Source: Emydura subglobosa
Taxonomy: Eukaryota; Chordata; Testudines; Chelidae
NCBI GenBank assembly: GCA_007922225.1
Contig: ML679961.1
Span: 75,776,652-75,840,651 of the forward strand
DNA length: 64,000 nucleotides
Direction: 5' to 3'
The notes under the pieces were generated by a model. The model was not told where the DNA came from. It worked only from the letters and a program-made list of their open reading frames with translations, and did not search any database. The position numbers and the translations under genes are program-made. Below are positions 23,414 through 33,926 of this stretch, in pieces. The first letter of the stretch is position 1, and each line of letters starts with the position of its first letter.

Positions 23414-24802
23414 GTGAGTAAGGTACTCAGATGGGAGTGGAATGTGCTGACAGACATACAGACCCTGACTATCCCCTGGGGTCCATCTTACATGAAGAGA
23501 AAAAAGCCCATTCTTAGGAATATATATATTATATATTTTTACATACTTTTGTTTTGATATTCCTGGAACTTGAAGTCACATGTTCATTGATAGATCTGTT
23601 ATGATAAGAGTAGGGGCAACGGTAATACTGCAAACTTCCCCGCACATCATCCCACTAATGTCCATCACTCCTGACATATGGGGATGAATAGAATAGTTCA
23701 GCCTCTCTAGCCCATTAAATCATTGGCTTGATTGAGATTGCCAAAAAAAGGCATGCCAGCCCATGGCAACTGGTGATTGTGCTTTTGGTGAGGGAGTCGC
23801 ATGTCCACTGAGCTTGATCTGTGATCAGGAACTCCTTTTACATTTCAGCACCAGCTCCGAACAACTCCAAACTTTGAAGAACTTTGGATCTGACTCCAGA
23901 TCCAAAGATAATAGTTCATGCCCAGTTCTCATCAAAGTAATTTGATGAGATAATTGATTTTCCAAGCTAACCTGGGCAGACTAATGGTTTCATATCAAGG
24001 TCCGGAGAAACTCAGCGGTTTTGACTGTGCTTTTCTTTTTGATTTTTGAGTTCATTAATACGTTCTCTTCAGTAGGATACAGTTATTTTGTTTCTTATTT
24101 TATATTCAACTTTCTGCTTCATTTTGTTACCTAACCCCCCCCATCTCTGATCCTCCAGACTATTTTACTTCTCTTGATGAGAATGTCTCTCCCTATTCAT
24201 CTTCTGCTGCTTGGACTTTTCTTCTGACAGCATCTTATCAGTCCAATAAGGGATAAAGGATTAGGTTCTAAAGTTATATATGATTTTACAATGCATTAAC
24301 TTTTTCTTTTGGGGTGAGTTATTGGAAGAAACTCAGTAAGATATATTTTAGTTTAGCTGTAGGATGCAGTTATATTTCTGCAGACTGAGGTGACATGCAG
24401 TAAGTCATTGCCCACTAAAAAGACGGCAAAGTTTTCTCAATAAAAGGTGAAGCTATTTGACATATCATTTCCCCTCCCCCCTCCAATCTCATTGCAATTT
24501 TAAAATGGGCCCATTTTGCTGAAACAGTGATTGCCTTTCATTTTTTCTTGTTTTGCTGTCAGTAAAAATTGATTTGGTCTCATGCAAAAGCTGTCTTTGA
24601 AACACTGCACTTGAGTTGTTCGCAGGTTTTTTTACTTGAAAAGAGCCATTTGACTGATCTGCATGGACAAGGAATCTTTGAAGGGTGTAAAATCATCTAA
24701 AATGAAATGTGAAAATATCATGGAAAAATTGTGACTGATTTCACTGTTCAATTGTCTATCACTATTAATTCAGTAAATTTCCCCTCTCTGGTTCCTTCCT
24801 AG
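23414..24802 (+). other. PAMR1: PAMR1 intron
   Basis: The intron runs from GTGAGT to ccttcctag. About 23850-23930 ('accagctccgaacaactcca...ggatctgac') resembles a diverged dispersed repeat. The rest is AT-rich with no recognised feature. Confidence 0.65.
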
Positions 24803-25339
24803 ATTTCTGCCATCTTAGTGCATCCAAATTATGACCCCATATTGCTTGATTCTGACATGGCCATTGTAAAACTCCTTGACAAAGCCAAAATCAGCAGCCA
24901 TGTTCAACCCATTTGCCTGGCATCTGCTCATGATTTGGACCCAACAACAGAGGATTTAAAAATAGTGATTACTGGCTGGAAGATACTGGTTGACATTAAG
25001 GATCCTAGCTACAAGAATGATACAATCCGCATGGGAGCTGTTCAGATGGTGGACTCGCTGTTGTGTGAGCAGCAGTATGAGGATAATGGAATCCAGGTCA
25101 TCATCACTGACAGCATGTTCTGCGCCAGGCAGCACCCCACTGCCTTTTCTAATATCTGCCCTGCTGAGACTGGAGGGATTGCAGCCATAACTTTGCCAGG
25201 AAAAGCATCTCCTGAGCTAAAATGGCACCTGATGGGATTAGTGAGCTGGGGCTATGATAAAACTTGCAGCCTAGAACTCTACACTGGCTACACAAAAGCA
25301 ATTCCATTCAAAGACTGGATTGAGAAGAACATGAAATAA
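24803..25339 (+). CDS. PAMR1: PAMR1 terminal exon: C-terminal half of the inactive serine-protease domain
   Basis: The exon opens in phase 0 with [20 protein letters not shown] and ends DWIEKNMK followed by TAA at 25337-25339, the same C-terminus as human PAMR1. The catalytic Asp is kept (DSDMAI, Asp codon 24854-24856), but the segment that would be GDSGG reads AETGG, so the nucleophile Ser is Thr (codon 25169-25171). Human PAMR1 has the same ETGG, so the loss of catalysis is ancestral rather than new. [10 protein letters not shown] fits the usual SWG strand before the last disulfide. PAMR1 is a secreted protein linked in the literature to muscle regeneration and reported as reduced in some tumours; a molecular activity is not established. 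All six exons join without a stop over 503 residues. Confidence 0.97.
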   Translation: MSAILVHPNYDPILLDSDMAIVKLLDKAKISSHVQPICLASAHDLDPTTEDLKIVITGWKILVDIKDPSYKNDTIRMGAVQMVDSLLCEQQYEDNGIQVIITDSMFCARQHPTAFSNICPAETGGIAAITLPGKASPELKWHLMGLVSWGYDKTCSLELYTGYTKAIPFKDWIEKNMK

Positions 25340-25845
25340 AAAGTGTTTCTGGACATGGTCTTGTATAAGATTCATAGTTTCTCTCACAATCTCTACTGCT
25401 TTAGGCTTCTCTTCCCACCGATGAGCCACATTTGGATACAGTTAAGGCTGATGCCCTGACTGTTTGTCAGATGCTCCGCTGTTCAGTGAAGCCACTGTAC
25501 TTACAATACAGGCTCTCCCTGTGTAAGGGGGTTTGACATATCTCAGCCTTCCTGTCTCCCTGGGCAGGAGATGGTGTTCAGGGCCCGAGTCGGACACCCA
25601 AAATCAGGACAACCGGTAATGGCTGAATTCAGTCTGTGGTTTATAGTCAGCTGGATAGATGGATCTGTGTGCATTTCACAAAGGAGCTTAGGTTTGAGAG
25701 AATTAGGAGGTTGGAAAGCGTAGCCTGAAGTAATTACTATGGATGAGCTTGTTATGGTGTATTCTCTGTATTGCCATAGTACAATGTATTCTTTTCCCCT
25801 CTGAGTACTGTATACATTAAACAAACAAAGGTTTGTTTTTAACCT
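25340..25845 (+). other. PAMR1: Probable PAMR1 3' UTR with ATTAAA signal
   Basis: The hexamer AATAAA overlaps the stop codon (25335-25340), too early to be the main signal. The next good candidate is ATTAAA at 25816-25821, followed by T-rich and GT-rich sequence (to about 25858). That would give a 3' UTR of about 500 bases, close to what I recall for human PAMR1. The end position is an inference. Confidence 0.5.
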
Positions 25846-27477
25846 ATATACCTGTGTCTGATATCACTTTTGTTCAGAGTCCCTGTCTCCTCTTTTATGT
25901 CCTTCTGTCAGTATGATGGGCCTCCTGGCTTAGCGGTTACAGGGTTAGGGGAACCCGGTCCTTTCCACTCCACTGGGGTCCAACCCAGAAGTAATCTTGA
26001 GCATCATAAGGCAGGTGTCCCCTAATGGTAGTCCACCTGTTGCTCCCCCAGGCCTCTTCCTTCTGCTCTGCCCCCCCTTTGGAACATGTTGTGCCTGGCT
26101 GCTGTCCCTTAAGGTCGGGTCTGTGGCTCTCAGCAGAGTAGGGAATCTCAGCTCTATGCAGCAGACCTCCCCCAGGAAAGCCCTCCTGGCATAATGCCTC
26201 TGCAGCAGCAAGTGCAGGTCTGCCTCACACCACATACCATCCTGCTGTGCTGAAGAACTCCCTTTCAGGTCCTCCTCCAACAGGAGTGTGCCCAGTAGGT
26301 CCATGGGCAGTGGGACTTCCTAAGCCCAGAGTTGTTCCTGCACCCATAACTCTTCAGTGGGGGGGTTTATCCACCACACCACTCCTACCTAAGAGGATAT
26401 CTTCTGCACTCAGATGCATGGGCATTGCTCTCACTGGGGTTTGTTCATGTGCACTGAAAGGCAAAATTGGCACAAAACCTTAGATTTAAGATGTAAAAAA
26501 TGGACATCTTTTTTTAATTCAGCCAGCTTTGTTATTGGTCTATACAGAAGTACTATGCCTAGACACACTGGTAAAGTCCTCTTCACAGATGAAAAATCTG
26601 AACTATATTTTTAAGAAGCTCTCTCTGTTTGGGGTGTATCCCAGACCTAGTAAGTCCTAGGGAGTGGACCTCTCTAACACATTCTGATTTAATTTACGAT
26701 CAGTGAAGCCCTTCACTGAATGCTGCAGTGGCAATGGGGTGGCCATGATAAACTAACTAGTCTATTTCCAGCTCTGATTTCTAGGATTCCATGAAAACCT
26801 TGTTTAGAAAGGTTTAGCACTAATAGTTTCTCTGCATTTACGGATTTGAAGTTATTAAAATGAAGGCAATTTGTGCTGCAGATAGCAATGTGTAGTTTAT
26901 TGTGCATTCATTGGCAGAGGGACTCAATGTGTTATGCTTTTGAGTAGTGTTATTTTGATTGGCAATACGCCTAGACAAATGCGTCGCCAAAGTCCAAAAG
27001 TTTAAGGGATATGGCCACAGCGATTGACTTCTTGTCTCATGTTGCATTTTTCTGTTCCAGTTCACTTCCCATTCAGCCATCTGCCAGCAGACTATGCTTT
27101 GCTGACAGGGTGTATATCAAGAAAAAAAGTCTTAATTAAATTTGAAAAATCAGGTCTATTTCATTCTCTCTCTTGGAGGAACTGTTTGCCAGTGAATATA
27201 TGGGATTTCCTACTCTTACTGTGGAGATTAGATGTGATTAGGTGTTACAGTTTTCTGGAGAAGACAGTCTTGCAGTAGGCCAACAGTATCATTGTGAGTT
27301 TCTTCTTGAGGCTAGTAACACAGAGTGAAATAAGAGCATGACAAAGGAAGATACTTGTATATTGGAGCATGTTCTATCCAGTGAGAGCTCTTTCATGGCT
27401 GAAAGACAGGGGAAGATGAATCTCTCTCTCTTTAATAGTAAAAGTAGCTCACTCCCAAAGCAGAACCAAAGAAGGTC

Positions 27478-27598
27478 TCAGGCCTGATTTTTCCTCTCAC
27501 TGATACCACTGTGACACCAATGTAACTGCATTGCCTTCAGCAGAGTTACTGCTGACTTCAACCAGTGTGGGTGAGAGGAGAATCAGAACCCAAGTTCT
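27478..27598. mobile_element. Foldback MITE-like element
   Basis: The ends pair: GGCCTGATTTTTCCTCTCAC at the left (about 27482) and 'gtgagaggagaatcagaacc' at the right (about 27570-27589), with one gap and a few mismatches. The centre has 'tgccttcagcagagttactg'. Similar wording occurs in reversed arms elsewhere in the window (44.1, 56.4 and 63.4 kb), so it belongs to a dispersed foldback family. No coding capacity is seen. Confidence 0.5.
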
Positions 27599-28208
27599 GC
27601 TTTTTTCTGGATATAAACAATGTCCAAATAAAATGTCCTCAGTGCTCTGGAGTCCAAGCAGGACAGCAAAATCTCTTCATGAGTTAAGTCTGGTCTCTAC
27701 TTCTCATCTCCTCCCTTTTATACCTTTTAGCTGGGCCTAGTAGCGTAATGATCCCCAACCATGTCTGCTCCTTAGCCATTTATATTCTCCCTGTCTAGTT
27801 CCAGTCCCTCACAGACCTCATAGGAAAAACAGAAAGGTTGGGCTTTGGCTATATACGTGGCCACAACCCAGCTGCCCACTTGCTTCCCAAGAGCCAGATG
27901 GGGAATAGCATAATCCATCATACAAGGAGATGTTAGAGAGAGATTCAGCTGAAGGAATTTAGGAAATGAACGTCAGGCTGAATTATATAGCTCCTTGCAG
28001 TAAAAATAATTACACCTGTTCACATACATCAAAACTCAATTTCCCTTCATTTTGCAAAGTCCCCGAATCTATTCTGAGAAGAGAGGGACATGAAACTCCA
28101 ACCCAGGCTGAGAGTTTTTCAGAGTCCAGGTCTAGAGTTTTGATCCATTTTGGTCTGCACACACACACATTCATCACATATCAACACAGTCCTATTCATA
28201 CGAACACA

Positions 28209-28212
<4 letters not shown>

Positions 28213-28240
<28 letters not shown>
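28213..28240. repeat. (TG)n microsatellite
   Basis: A perfect alternating TG run of about 14 units, followed by 'catgtacaatcc' and an AT/AC-rich stretch. The antisense reads as (CA)n. Confidence 0.95.
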
Positions 28241-28241
<1 letters not shown>

Positions 28242-28317
28242 ATGTACAATCCCGCACATAGATATGTGTACATATACATACACATCCTGATTTATATTCA
28301 TAGCAATATAAAAAAAC

Positions 28318-28470
28318 CCTGTTAGGTCAGCTATTCTAGAAGGCCAGTGAAGGGCTATTCCCTTCAGCATTTTCCAGTGTTTTCTGAGCCTAGTTTTAAA
28401 TATCTTGAGGGAGGGGGCTACTGTGAGTTCTCGTGAGAGACTTTTCCAACAAGACTTCAACTTCTGCTTG
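28318..28470 (-). mobile_element. Old CR1/L3-like LINE 3' fragment
   Basis: The + strand runs 'ctgttaggtcagctattcta', 'cagcattttccagtgttttc', 'gagcctagttttaaatatct' and 'gagagacttttccaaca', resembling the reverse complement of an ancient CR1/L3 3' region. It is short and has no frame. Confidence 0.45.
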
Positions 28471-30589
28471 ATCCTGTGGTTGTGATGTCACAGGATGTTA
28501 GTAGTTGAAATGATCAAGCTGTCACAGCTCCGGCATTCTGGCCTCATGTACACTCAAAACAGAGGGCGTGGCCTGAGCAAAATGTTAATTAAACACAGAG
28601 CTCAGATAATTAACAAAAATAAGGGATGAAAATTCTGATGAACAAGTCAGTATCACAACTCCTTTTTTTTTCACCAGGACCTATTTTTAAAATATCAAAC
28701 TGGCTCAAACGTCCCTCTTTAAGCAGGTGAGAATCTATGCCATCTGTTAAAGGATGGCTGTGAAATAGCACAACATGGAAGGAACACATTTTCACAAGGG
28801 AGAAAGTAGCTATGCATTTTAGAAGGGACATAAAGAGATCCTTATTAAAAGCTAGCCTCTACCCACCCCTACCCTCTAAATCTCTCTCTCTCACTCCGCT
28901 GGAGTGACTGGTTCATCGATCTGTCTTCTATTCGTCAGTCTGTTGGGCAAAATGTGATCTAAAGCTTGGCATATGCCTAGCATTTTAGAATTCCTATAAA
29001 AGGAGTGGGTTTTCATGGTAGAAAATGGCATTGTGCATAGTGAACATTAACTATAGGATTCAGGGAAAGGAGCCAAATTCATTCCTAATGTAACTTCGTT
29101 GACTCCTTGGGCCCTTAAATCTGTATTTAGTGGCTATATCCATCTTAGACACCCGAATGTTCACTTTAGACACGTACAGGCAGATTAGTCACTTGCTTAT
29201 ATTTGAATACCATGTGAGGCAGTGTTGCATTTGTGGCACTCACGGCTCTAAATCAGGACATTCCAGGGTGACTGTGGTAAGAAGGAAATTTGCATATGAA
29301 TCTGCATGGATAATGTGTCCTCTGAGATGCACCCTTCAATTTTTATATAGAAGTGTGGAAACCAGTCCCATCTAGGGAGGAAGAGCAAGACAGGAATCTG
29401 ATAAAAATAGCAAACACCTAGCAAAGCATAGCACCTCTCCTTCACATAGGAAAGATGGAAAAAAAGCAAAATCTGAGAACCAATTGCTATATACACCTCC
29501 CTGATTCCCCACCAGGCTTAGGGGTTGCTCTAACTTGTGCCAGCTGCCAATGGTCCCCATGGCAACATACACCAGCTGGGGATAACTGAAGCACTGCACA
29601 CTCCAGCCACTCCCTCACTATTGCCTTAACCTCTGCACCATGGACTATGGAGTGGGAGGCACAAGAGCCAGTTACACTGACTGTGACTTCTGGGGGCTCC
29701 TCTACTTGGGGGGAACCCCCAGAAGAGTACCTGTGGGTGGCTTCTGCCCCTTTGTACTGCCTAATTAGTGCAAATGAACCAGAAAATCTACCCATAGTGT
29801 GAAATTGTGGCTCCTTAACCTTAGTGAAATACTATGTTGGGCCTTCAGGGTAAAAAGATTAGACACACCTGAATTAAGACGCCAAGGCCAAAATCAGCAG
29901 CCTCAGCTGAACCTACTCTGATTTACATCAGTTTAGCATCTGCCACAATATATACTAGGAGGAGCTAGCAGCCCTGTCTATAGTTAAGGTTGCCCAGCGC
30001 TTTCCATTATAAAACCCTATTTTCAGTTGCTTACAGCTTTGCCAAAATATAACCATTTAGAAGAGTCTGCCTCAAGCTGAATGTTTTGGGGAAGTTTCAG
30101 CAAAACCGGTCAGCCATTTCCAAGAATGAGAGTAGGGAAAAATACATTATGTTGCTTATTTTTTAAAATTCATTCACCTGTTTGGTTGAGAAGCTCTAAC
30201 ATCTCCATGCTTCGGATCAGGGATTTAAAATTTAGCCGGGAGGGAGGGGTCACCCTCATGTCAAGGATGTGCCATTTGCTGTCCCCATGCTAATTTGCTT
30301 TAAGTTGGCCAAGTTATAAACCTTTGGAAAAAAATCTCAGTTTGCACAAGCTCAGTAGAGACTTGCTACAGGTTCCCTGCTAAAAACATCAGAGATTCCA
30401 TCTGCATTGAGCATGTGCCAGCCCAGGACTGAGCAGGACTTTCTTTGCAGTCGCTGCTCACAGCTGCTGCTACTGCCATGCCGGGCACAGGAACTGAGAA
30501 TAGGCAGACGGTCTCTCTTGTGTTTCCAGTGTTCCTCCCTCCTACTGCCTGGGCAACATGGAAGAGGAGGAGTAAGATGACTGACTGAT

Positions 30590-31055
30590 ATGGAGAATGG
30601 TGAGAAAGGCAGGAACCAGGGGTTGGAGGAGTTGGATGGGAGCAAAGGGGAAGGGGGCAGAAACTAAGCTGGGGGTAGTGGATAGAAGCAGAAGGGGAGG
30701 GGACCAAGAGCTTGGGGAGGGGGGGGGTTGGATAAGGTTGGACTGGGGCAGAAGCCATGGGGTAGGGGCTGGGTAGAAGAGAAGAGGGATGAGGAAAGGG
30801 ACAGGAGGTGGGGCATGATGGGGGTAGATAGGGGGAGGGGTGCAGGAACTGGGGGTGATGGCGTGGATAGGAGCGGGGGGGAAAGAACCAGTGAATGGGT
30901 AGGAGGACAGGGGACAGGAGCCAGGAGGTAAGGGGTAGAATAGGAGTGGAGAAGGTGGATAGGAAGAGAAGGGAAGGGGGCAGGAACTGGATGGGAGGCA
31001 GACAGGAGAAAAGGAGGAGACAGAAGCTTGAGGAGGATAAGACAGAAGTGTCTAT
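30590..31055. repeat. G-rich degenerate minisatellite
   Basis: The + strand is strongly purine-rich. Loosely repeated units of about 40-50 bases follow the pattern 'gggcaggaactggggg', 'tggataggagcagaaggg' (seen near 30610, 30660, 30840, 30975). Many runs of three or more G occur, including G9 near 30719-30728, so G-quadruplex formation is plausible. The long antisense open frame (30366-31178) is a product of this low-complexity sequence. The block lies 2.4-2.8 kb upstream of the presumed SLC1A2 start. Confidence 0.7.
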
Positions 31056-32640
31056 AACAACTAGAGCATACTCCCCTCCAGAACCTGGAATTGAATGTAG
31101 GAGTCCAGAACCTTTACATTCATCTGCTGACAGCAAATAGTGGCAAAACACGCTAGCCCCCTGTGGGGCCTGGTCCACACAAAGGGTAACAGCCTACCAT
31201 TGCTACCAGTTACAGTTATGGTTATGCTATACTGGCAGTTATGCTACCAGTGATGTCGTATTGTAGTAACAAATAACACCAGCTTCTGATTCAATGGCAC
31301 TCTTTCATATGTGTGCGTGTGTGCAGCTTTCTTTCTAACCTCCTGGAGACATATTTAGATATGCATTGCCCTATTCTGTTCACTCCCTCTGAAGCATCTG
31401 ACATCTGCCTCTGTTGGAAGAGGGGATACCTGGCTAGATGGACCCAGACCATTGGTCTGACCCAGTATGGCCATTCTTATGGTTTTTGTTAGTACTTATC
31501 ATGATCAGGAGCTTGCTTGTTTATTTATTTTTTTAATTCCAGCAAGGAAGGTAGAGTTAGAGGAGGCTTTATAGTCACTGGCAGAATTAGCCGCTGGAGA
31601 GTTGCAATCTGTGTCCTTGCTTGGGTGAGTATCCATTTCTCCCTATCTAATTATTTCTAGGAGTTCTAACCCATGAATTAGGCTCCAGAATAAATCAAGA
31701 AGTGTCTGCATATTTAAAGTTATTTATTTTTAATTTAACTAAATGAAACTAACCACTTGAAACTGACAAATAACCACCAATTCACCTGTCTGCTAGCTTC
31801 ACTGTCTCCTTCCAGAAGTACTGATTTACCCACATCTCCAATAGAGGTCAGCAGAGCTCCATAGGAGAGATTTACTCAATTAATATATTCTTTATTATTG
31901 CAAAGATTTCAGTTCCTATGCAACTGAGAGCACATCACAGAAAAAGGCCACCAGCAAAGGACACAATCGCCTCTCATTACTGGTTTCTGGAAATATGTTC
32001 CTCCCCCTCTGCCCAGCTAAGCAGTTTTTTAATGAGTTTTGTCGTGCCTCACATTCTGAAGGCAAGATTTGATCCATGCTTATCTATATTGACCTGACCT
32101 GTCCCGTTATTGTCATGCTCCACCTTTCCCTTGTTCCAGTTCTGGCAGCTTGAGAGGCAAATCGTGAATGAACAAAAAGGCAGATTGTGCTATCGTTACT
32201 CAAGTGAATATTTCCCTTAACTTCTATGGATCTTCTCTTGCGAGTAAAGAGTACTGCGAGTAAGGAGTAAAGAGTTGCAAAATAAAGTCCAGAATCAGTA
32301 GAAAATCAAGGACCTCATTCCCGTTACTTCACCAGACCATTACAGACTTTGAAGAGAGGTAGAAGAAATTGACACGTTACTACTGGAGGCTCAGGGAGAG
32401 ATCTACACATGTAGATCTCCCTCCCGCATGAGGAATTTCCCCCCTAGCCTTCTTATTTATACTCTGCAAGCACCTTCGTTACTAATAATGCAAATTAATA
32501 TTTACAGTCAGGTCATTATTTCCGGCATGAAAAGACGAAATGCAAGAAAAGGCTTCTCCAGCATTAACTTTGCCTTCTTATTCGCTTCCTATTTCTCTGG
32601 GGTGTGTGTGTGTGTTTTCCTCTCCTTTTCTCTCTCTCGA
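31056..32640. other. Intergenic region upstream of SLC1A2
   Basis: This holds a CR1 tail (31366-31490) and AT-rich unclassified sequence. A small tandem duplication 'gcgagtaaagagta'/'gcgagtaaggagta' is at about 32240-32270. The GC and CpG content rises near the end. Confidence 0.55.
31366..31490 (+). mobile_element. CR1 LINE 3' end fragment
   Basis: The blocks 'ctgttcactccctctgaagc', 'ctggctagatggaccca', 'attggtctgacccagtatgg' and 'ccattcttatggtttt' match a CR1 3' UTR end, the same tail type as the copy ending at 49071. Only about the last 120 bases are present. Confidence 0.8.
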
Positions 32641-33331
32641 TCGTGAATACTCAGTGTGACCCGTCCCCGCCCCTCCCTTGGAGTCCCAATCGGATTGCTA
32701 ATCAGGTTGAAAGGACACGAACGTGACAGCAGGCTGTCTACGAGGGGGGGAATTAACTCTTTACCCCCGGCCCTTTCCTTCCCGTTCCCCAGTATGAGCT
32801 CTCTCTCTCCCGCTCCTGATCAGTCGCTGGGAATTACGCGCTGCAGAAATGTGTCTCCCACTCACCCGGCAGCTAAAAGGCTGACACGTGCACTAATTAG
32901 CCACACTTCCAGCTATGCTTCAAAAGCTGCCGAGAGGGTCCACGGCAGCCAACCTCCCCCCGCTCCCTCACCGAAAAATCAAACCCAGCGACACCCAAAC
33001 GGCAAAGCCAGGGGAACAAAGAGCAGGAGCGAGCGCGGAGAGTGGGTAGGACATATTGATTGCCTCGCCAGGGACCGACAAGGATTGCCGGCGGCGGAGA
33101 TCGCCCGGCGGGAGGAGCAGCACAAAGGGAAGGAGGGTGCATGTTGGGGACTGGGCGGACGCGTCCTTTATGTTTCTCCTCTAACCCCCGGCGCCTAACC
33201 TCGCCGCTGTGCATGCCCAACGCCCGGGCGAAGAGGGGCACTGCCAGGTACTGCAAAGCGAGCGAGGCTGAGTCTCCGCGCTCGCTCAGCAGCTGCGCTC
33301 GCGGGCATTCCTAGGAAGCCAGGCGTTCCCT

Positions 33332-33370
33332 GGGGGGGGGGGGGGGGGAGTTTGTTGTTGTTGTTGTTGG
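33332..33370. repeat. G17 homopolymer followed by (TTG)n
   Basis: A run of 17 G (33332-33348) is followed within two bases by several TTG repeats (33351-33370). It sits directly upstream of the TATA-like element. Homopolymer length may be unreliable in the assembly. Confidence 0.9.
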
Positions 33371-33374
33371 CTGC

Positions 33375-33426
33375 TTTAAATAAGAGGCTGGGGGATTTAT
33401 AGGGGTAACAGCAGCTAGTGATGTCA
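33375..33426 (+). promoter_or_regulatory. SLC1A2: TATA-like box and CRE-like site
   Basis: TTTAAATAAG at 33375-33384 is TATA-like, and TGATGTCA at 33419-33426 is one base from a palindromic CRE (TGACGTCA). If the TATA-like box works, transcription would start near 33405-33412, giving a 5' UTR of about 500 bases. Promoter use is inferred and CpG-island promoters often start at dispersed sites. Confidence 0.4.
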
Positions 33427-33926
33427 GCCCTGGCCTAAAATAGAGAAGGATAGACTGCAAATCCACAGCTAGACGGCTAACACCTTCCAATCCAGCCTCA
33501 GCCAGCACCGGGGCAATGTGAAGTCCCCGCGCCGCACACGCTCCCGCCGCGCCAAGAGGAGACAGGCAGGGATCAAAGCCCAGGTGCCCACAGCCTCACC
33601 CCTGCCGCCCACTGCTCAGTCTCCACTCGGGGTGGCAGGGCTTTTCCGCCGAGACATTAAAGCCCAAAGCCGTGGAGGATCTCCTTCAAGCAGCAGGAGG
33701 TGGTGGTGGTGGTAGTGGAGAAGGGTGGGGGGATCTGAAGAGCAGAGCTTCTGGATCCTCGCCTTTTGGAGCCTGGAGGATTCTCCGAGGAATTTTACGC
33801 TGCTGCTTAGACGCTAAAAGGGGTTCTCCAAAAGAAAGAGCTTCCTTTGCATCCTACTCTAGACAATAATCCCTTGGATTCTGGAGAAGACAGGGGGGCT
33901 TTCAGGACCATGGCATCGACAGAAGG
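33408..33926 (+). CDS. SLC1A2: SLC1A2 (EAAT2/GLT-1) exon 1: 5' UTR and first coding bases
   Basis: The coding part is only 33910-33926: ATG GCA TCG ACA GAA GG, then GTGAGG. It reads MASTE plus two bases of a Gly codon, exactly how human SLC1A2 exon 1 ends (MASTEG, intron in phase 2). The ATG has a strong context (ACCATGG). The gene encodes the sodium-coupled glutamate transporter of astroglial plasma membranes, which clears synaptic glutamate. Exon 2 (starting ANNMPKQ in mammals) was not found and is expected beyond the window, since human intron 1 is very long. The left boundary is a guess from the TATA-like box. Synteny with PAMR1, the CpG island and the splice phase support the call despite the short coding segment. 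Confidence 0.85.
33421..33438 (+). other. SLC1A2: Short upstream ORF in the SLC1A2 leader
   Basis: ATG TCA GCC CTG GCC TAA lies in the presumed 5' UTR, close to the predicted start site, so it may be only just inside or even outside the transcript. It is in addition to the start-stop element at 33516. Confidence 0.35.
33516..33521 (+). promoter_or_regulatory. SLC1A2: Minimal start-stop uORF (ATG TGA)
   Basis: ATG is followed directly by TGA in the presumed leader, about 390 bases before the main ATG. Start-stop elements can stall ribosomes and lower downstream translation. Leader-dependent control of EAAT2 translation has been reported in mammals; conservation of this element is not known to me. 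Confidence 0.45.

Larger units (their letters stand above)
25846..30589. other. Intergenic region between PAMR1 and SLC1A2, first part
   Basis: No gene is recognised. About 25900-26400 is GC-rich and reads like a diverged dispersed repeat. A foldback element (27478-27598), a (TG)n tract and an old CR1-like fragment (28318-28470) are listed separately. About 29500-29800 is another GC-richer unclassified block. Open frames of 60-119 codons on both strands lack domain features. Confidence 0.6.

Noticed and set aside
25945..26304. 119-codon antisense frame after PAMR1
   Set aside because: It lies in a GC-rich unclassified block that looks like a diverged repeat; no domain is visible.
30366..31178. 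Antisense open frame of 270 codons
   Set aside because: It runs through the G-rich minisatellite and reads as Ser/Pro/Leu-rich low complexity; no domain, and base composition alone explains the lack of stops.
32656..33198. Open frame of 180 codons upstream of SLC1A2
   Set aside because: It lies in the CpG-rich promoter where stop codons are rare; no domain or splice context.
33518..33869. Open frames in the SLC1A2 leader (65 codons each)
   Set aside because: They start without a supported ATG context and match the leader of SLC1A2; the gly-rich GGT run is a simple repeat.
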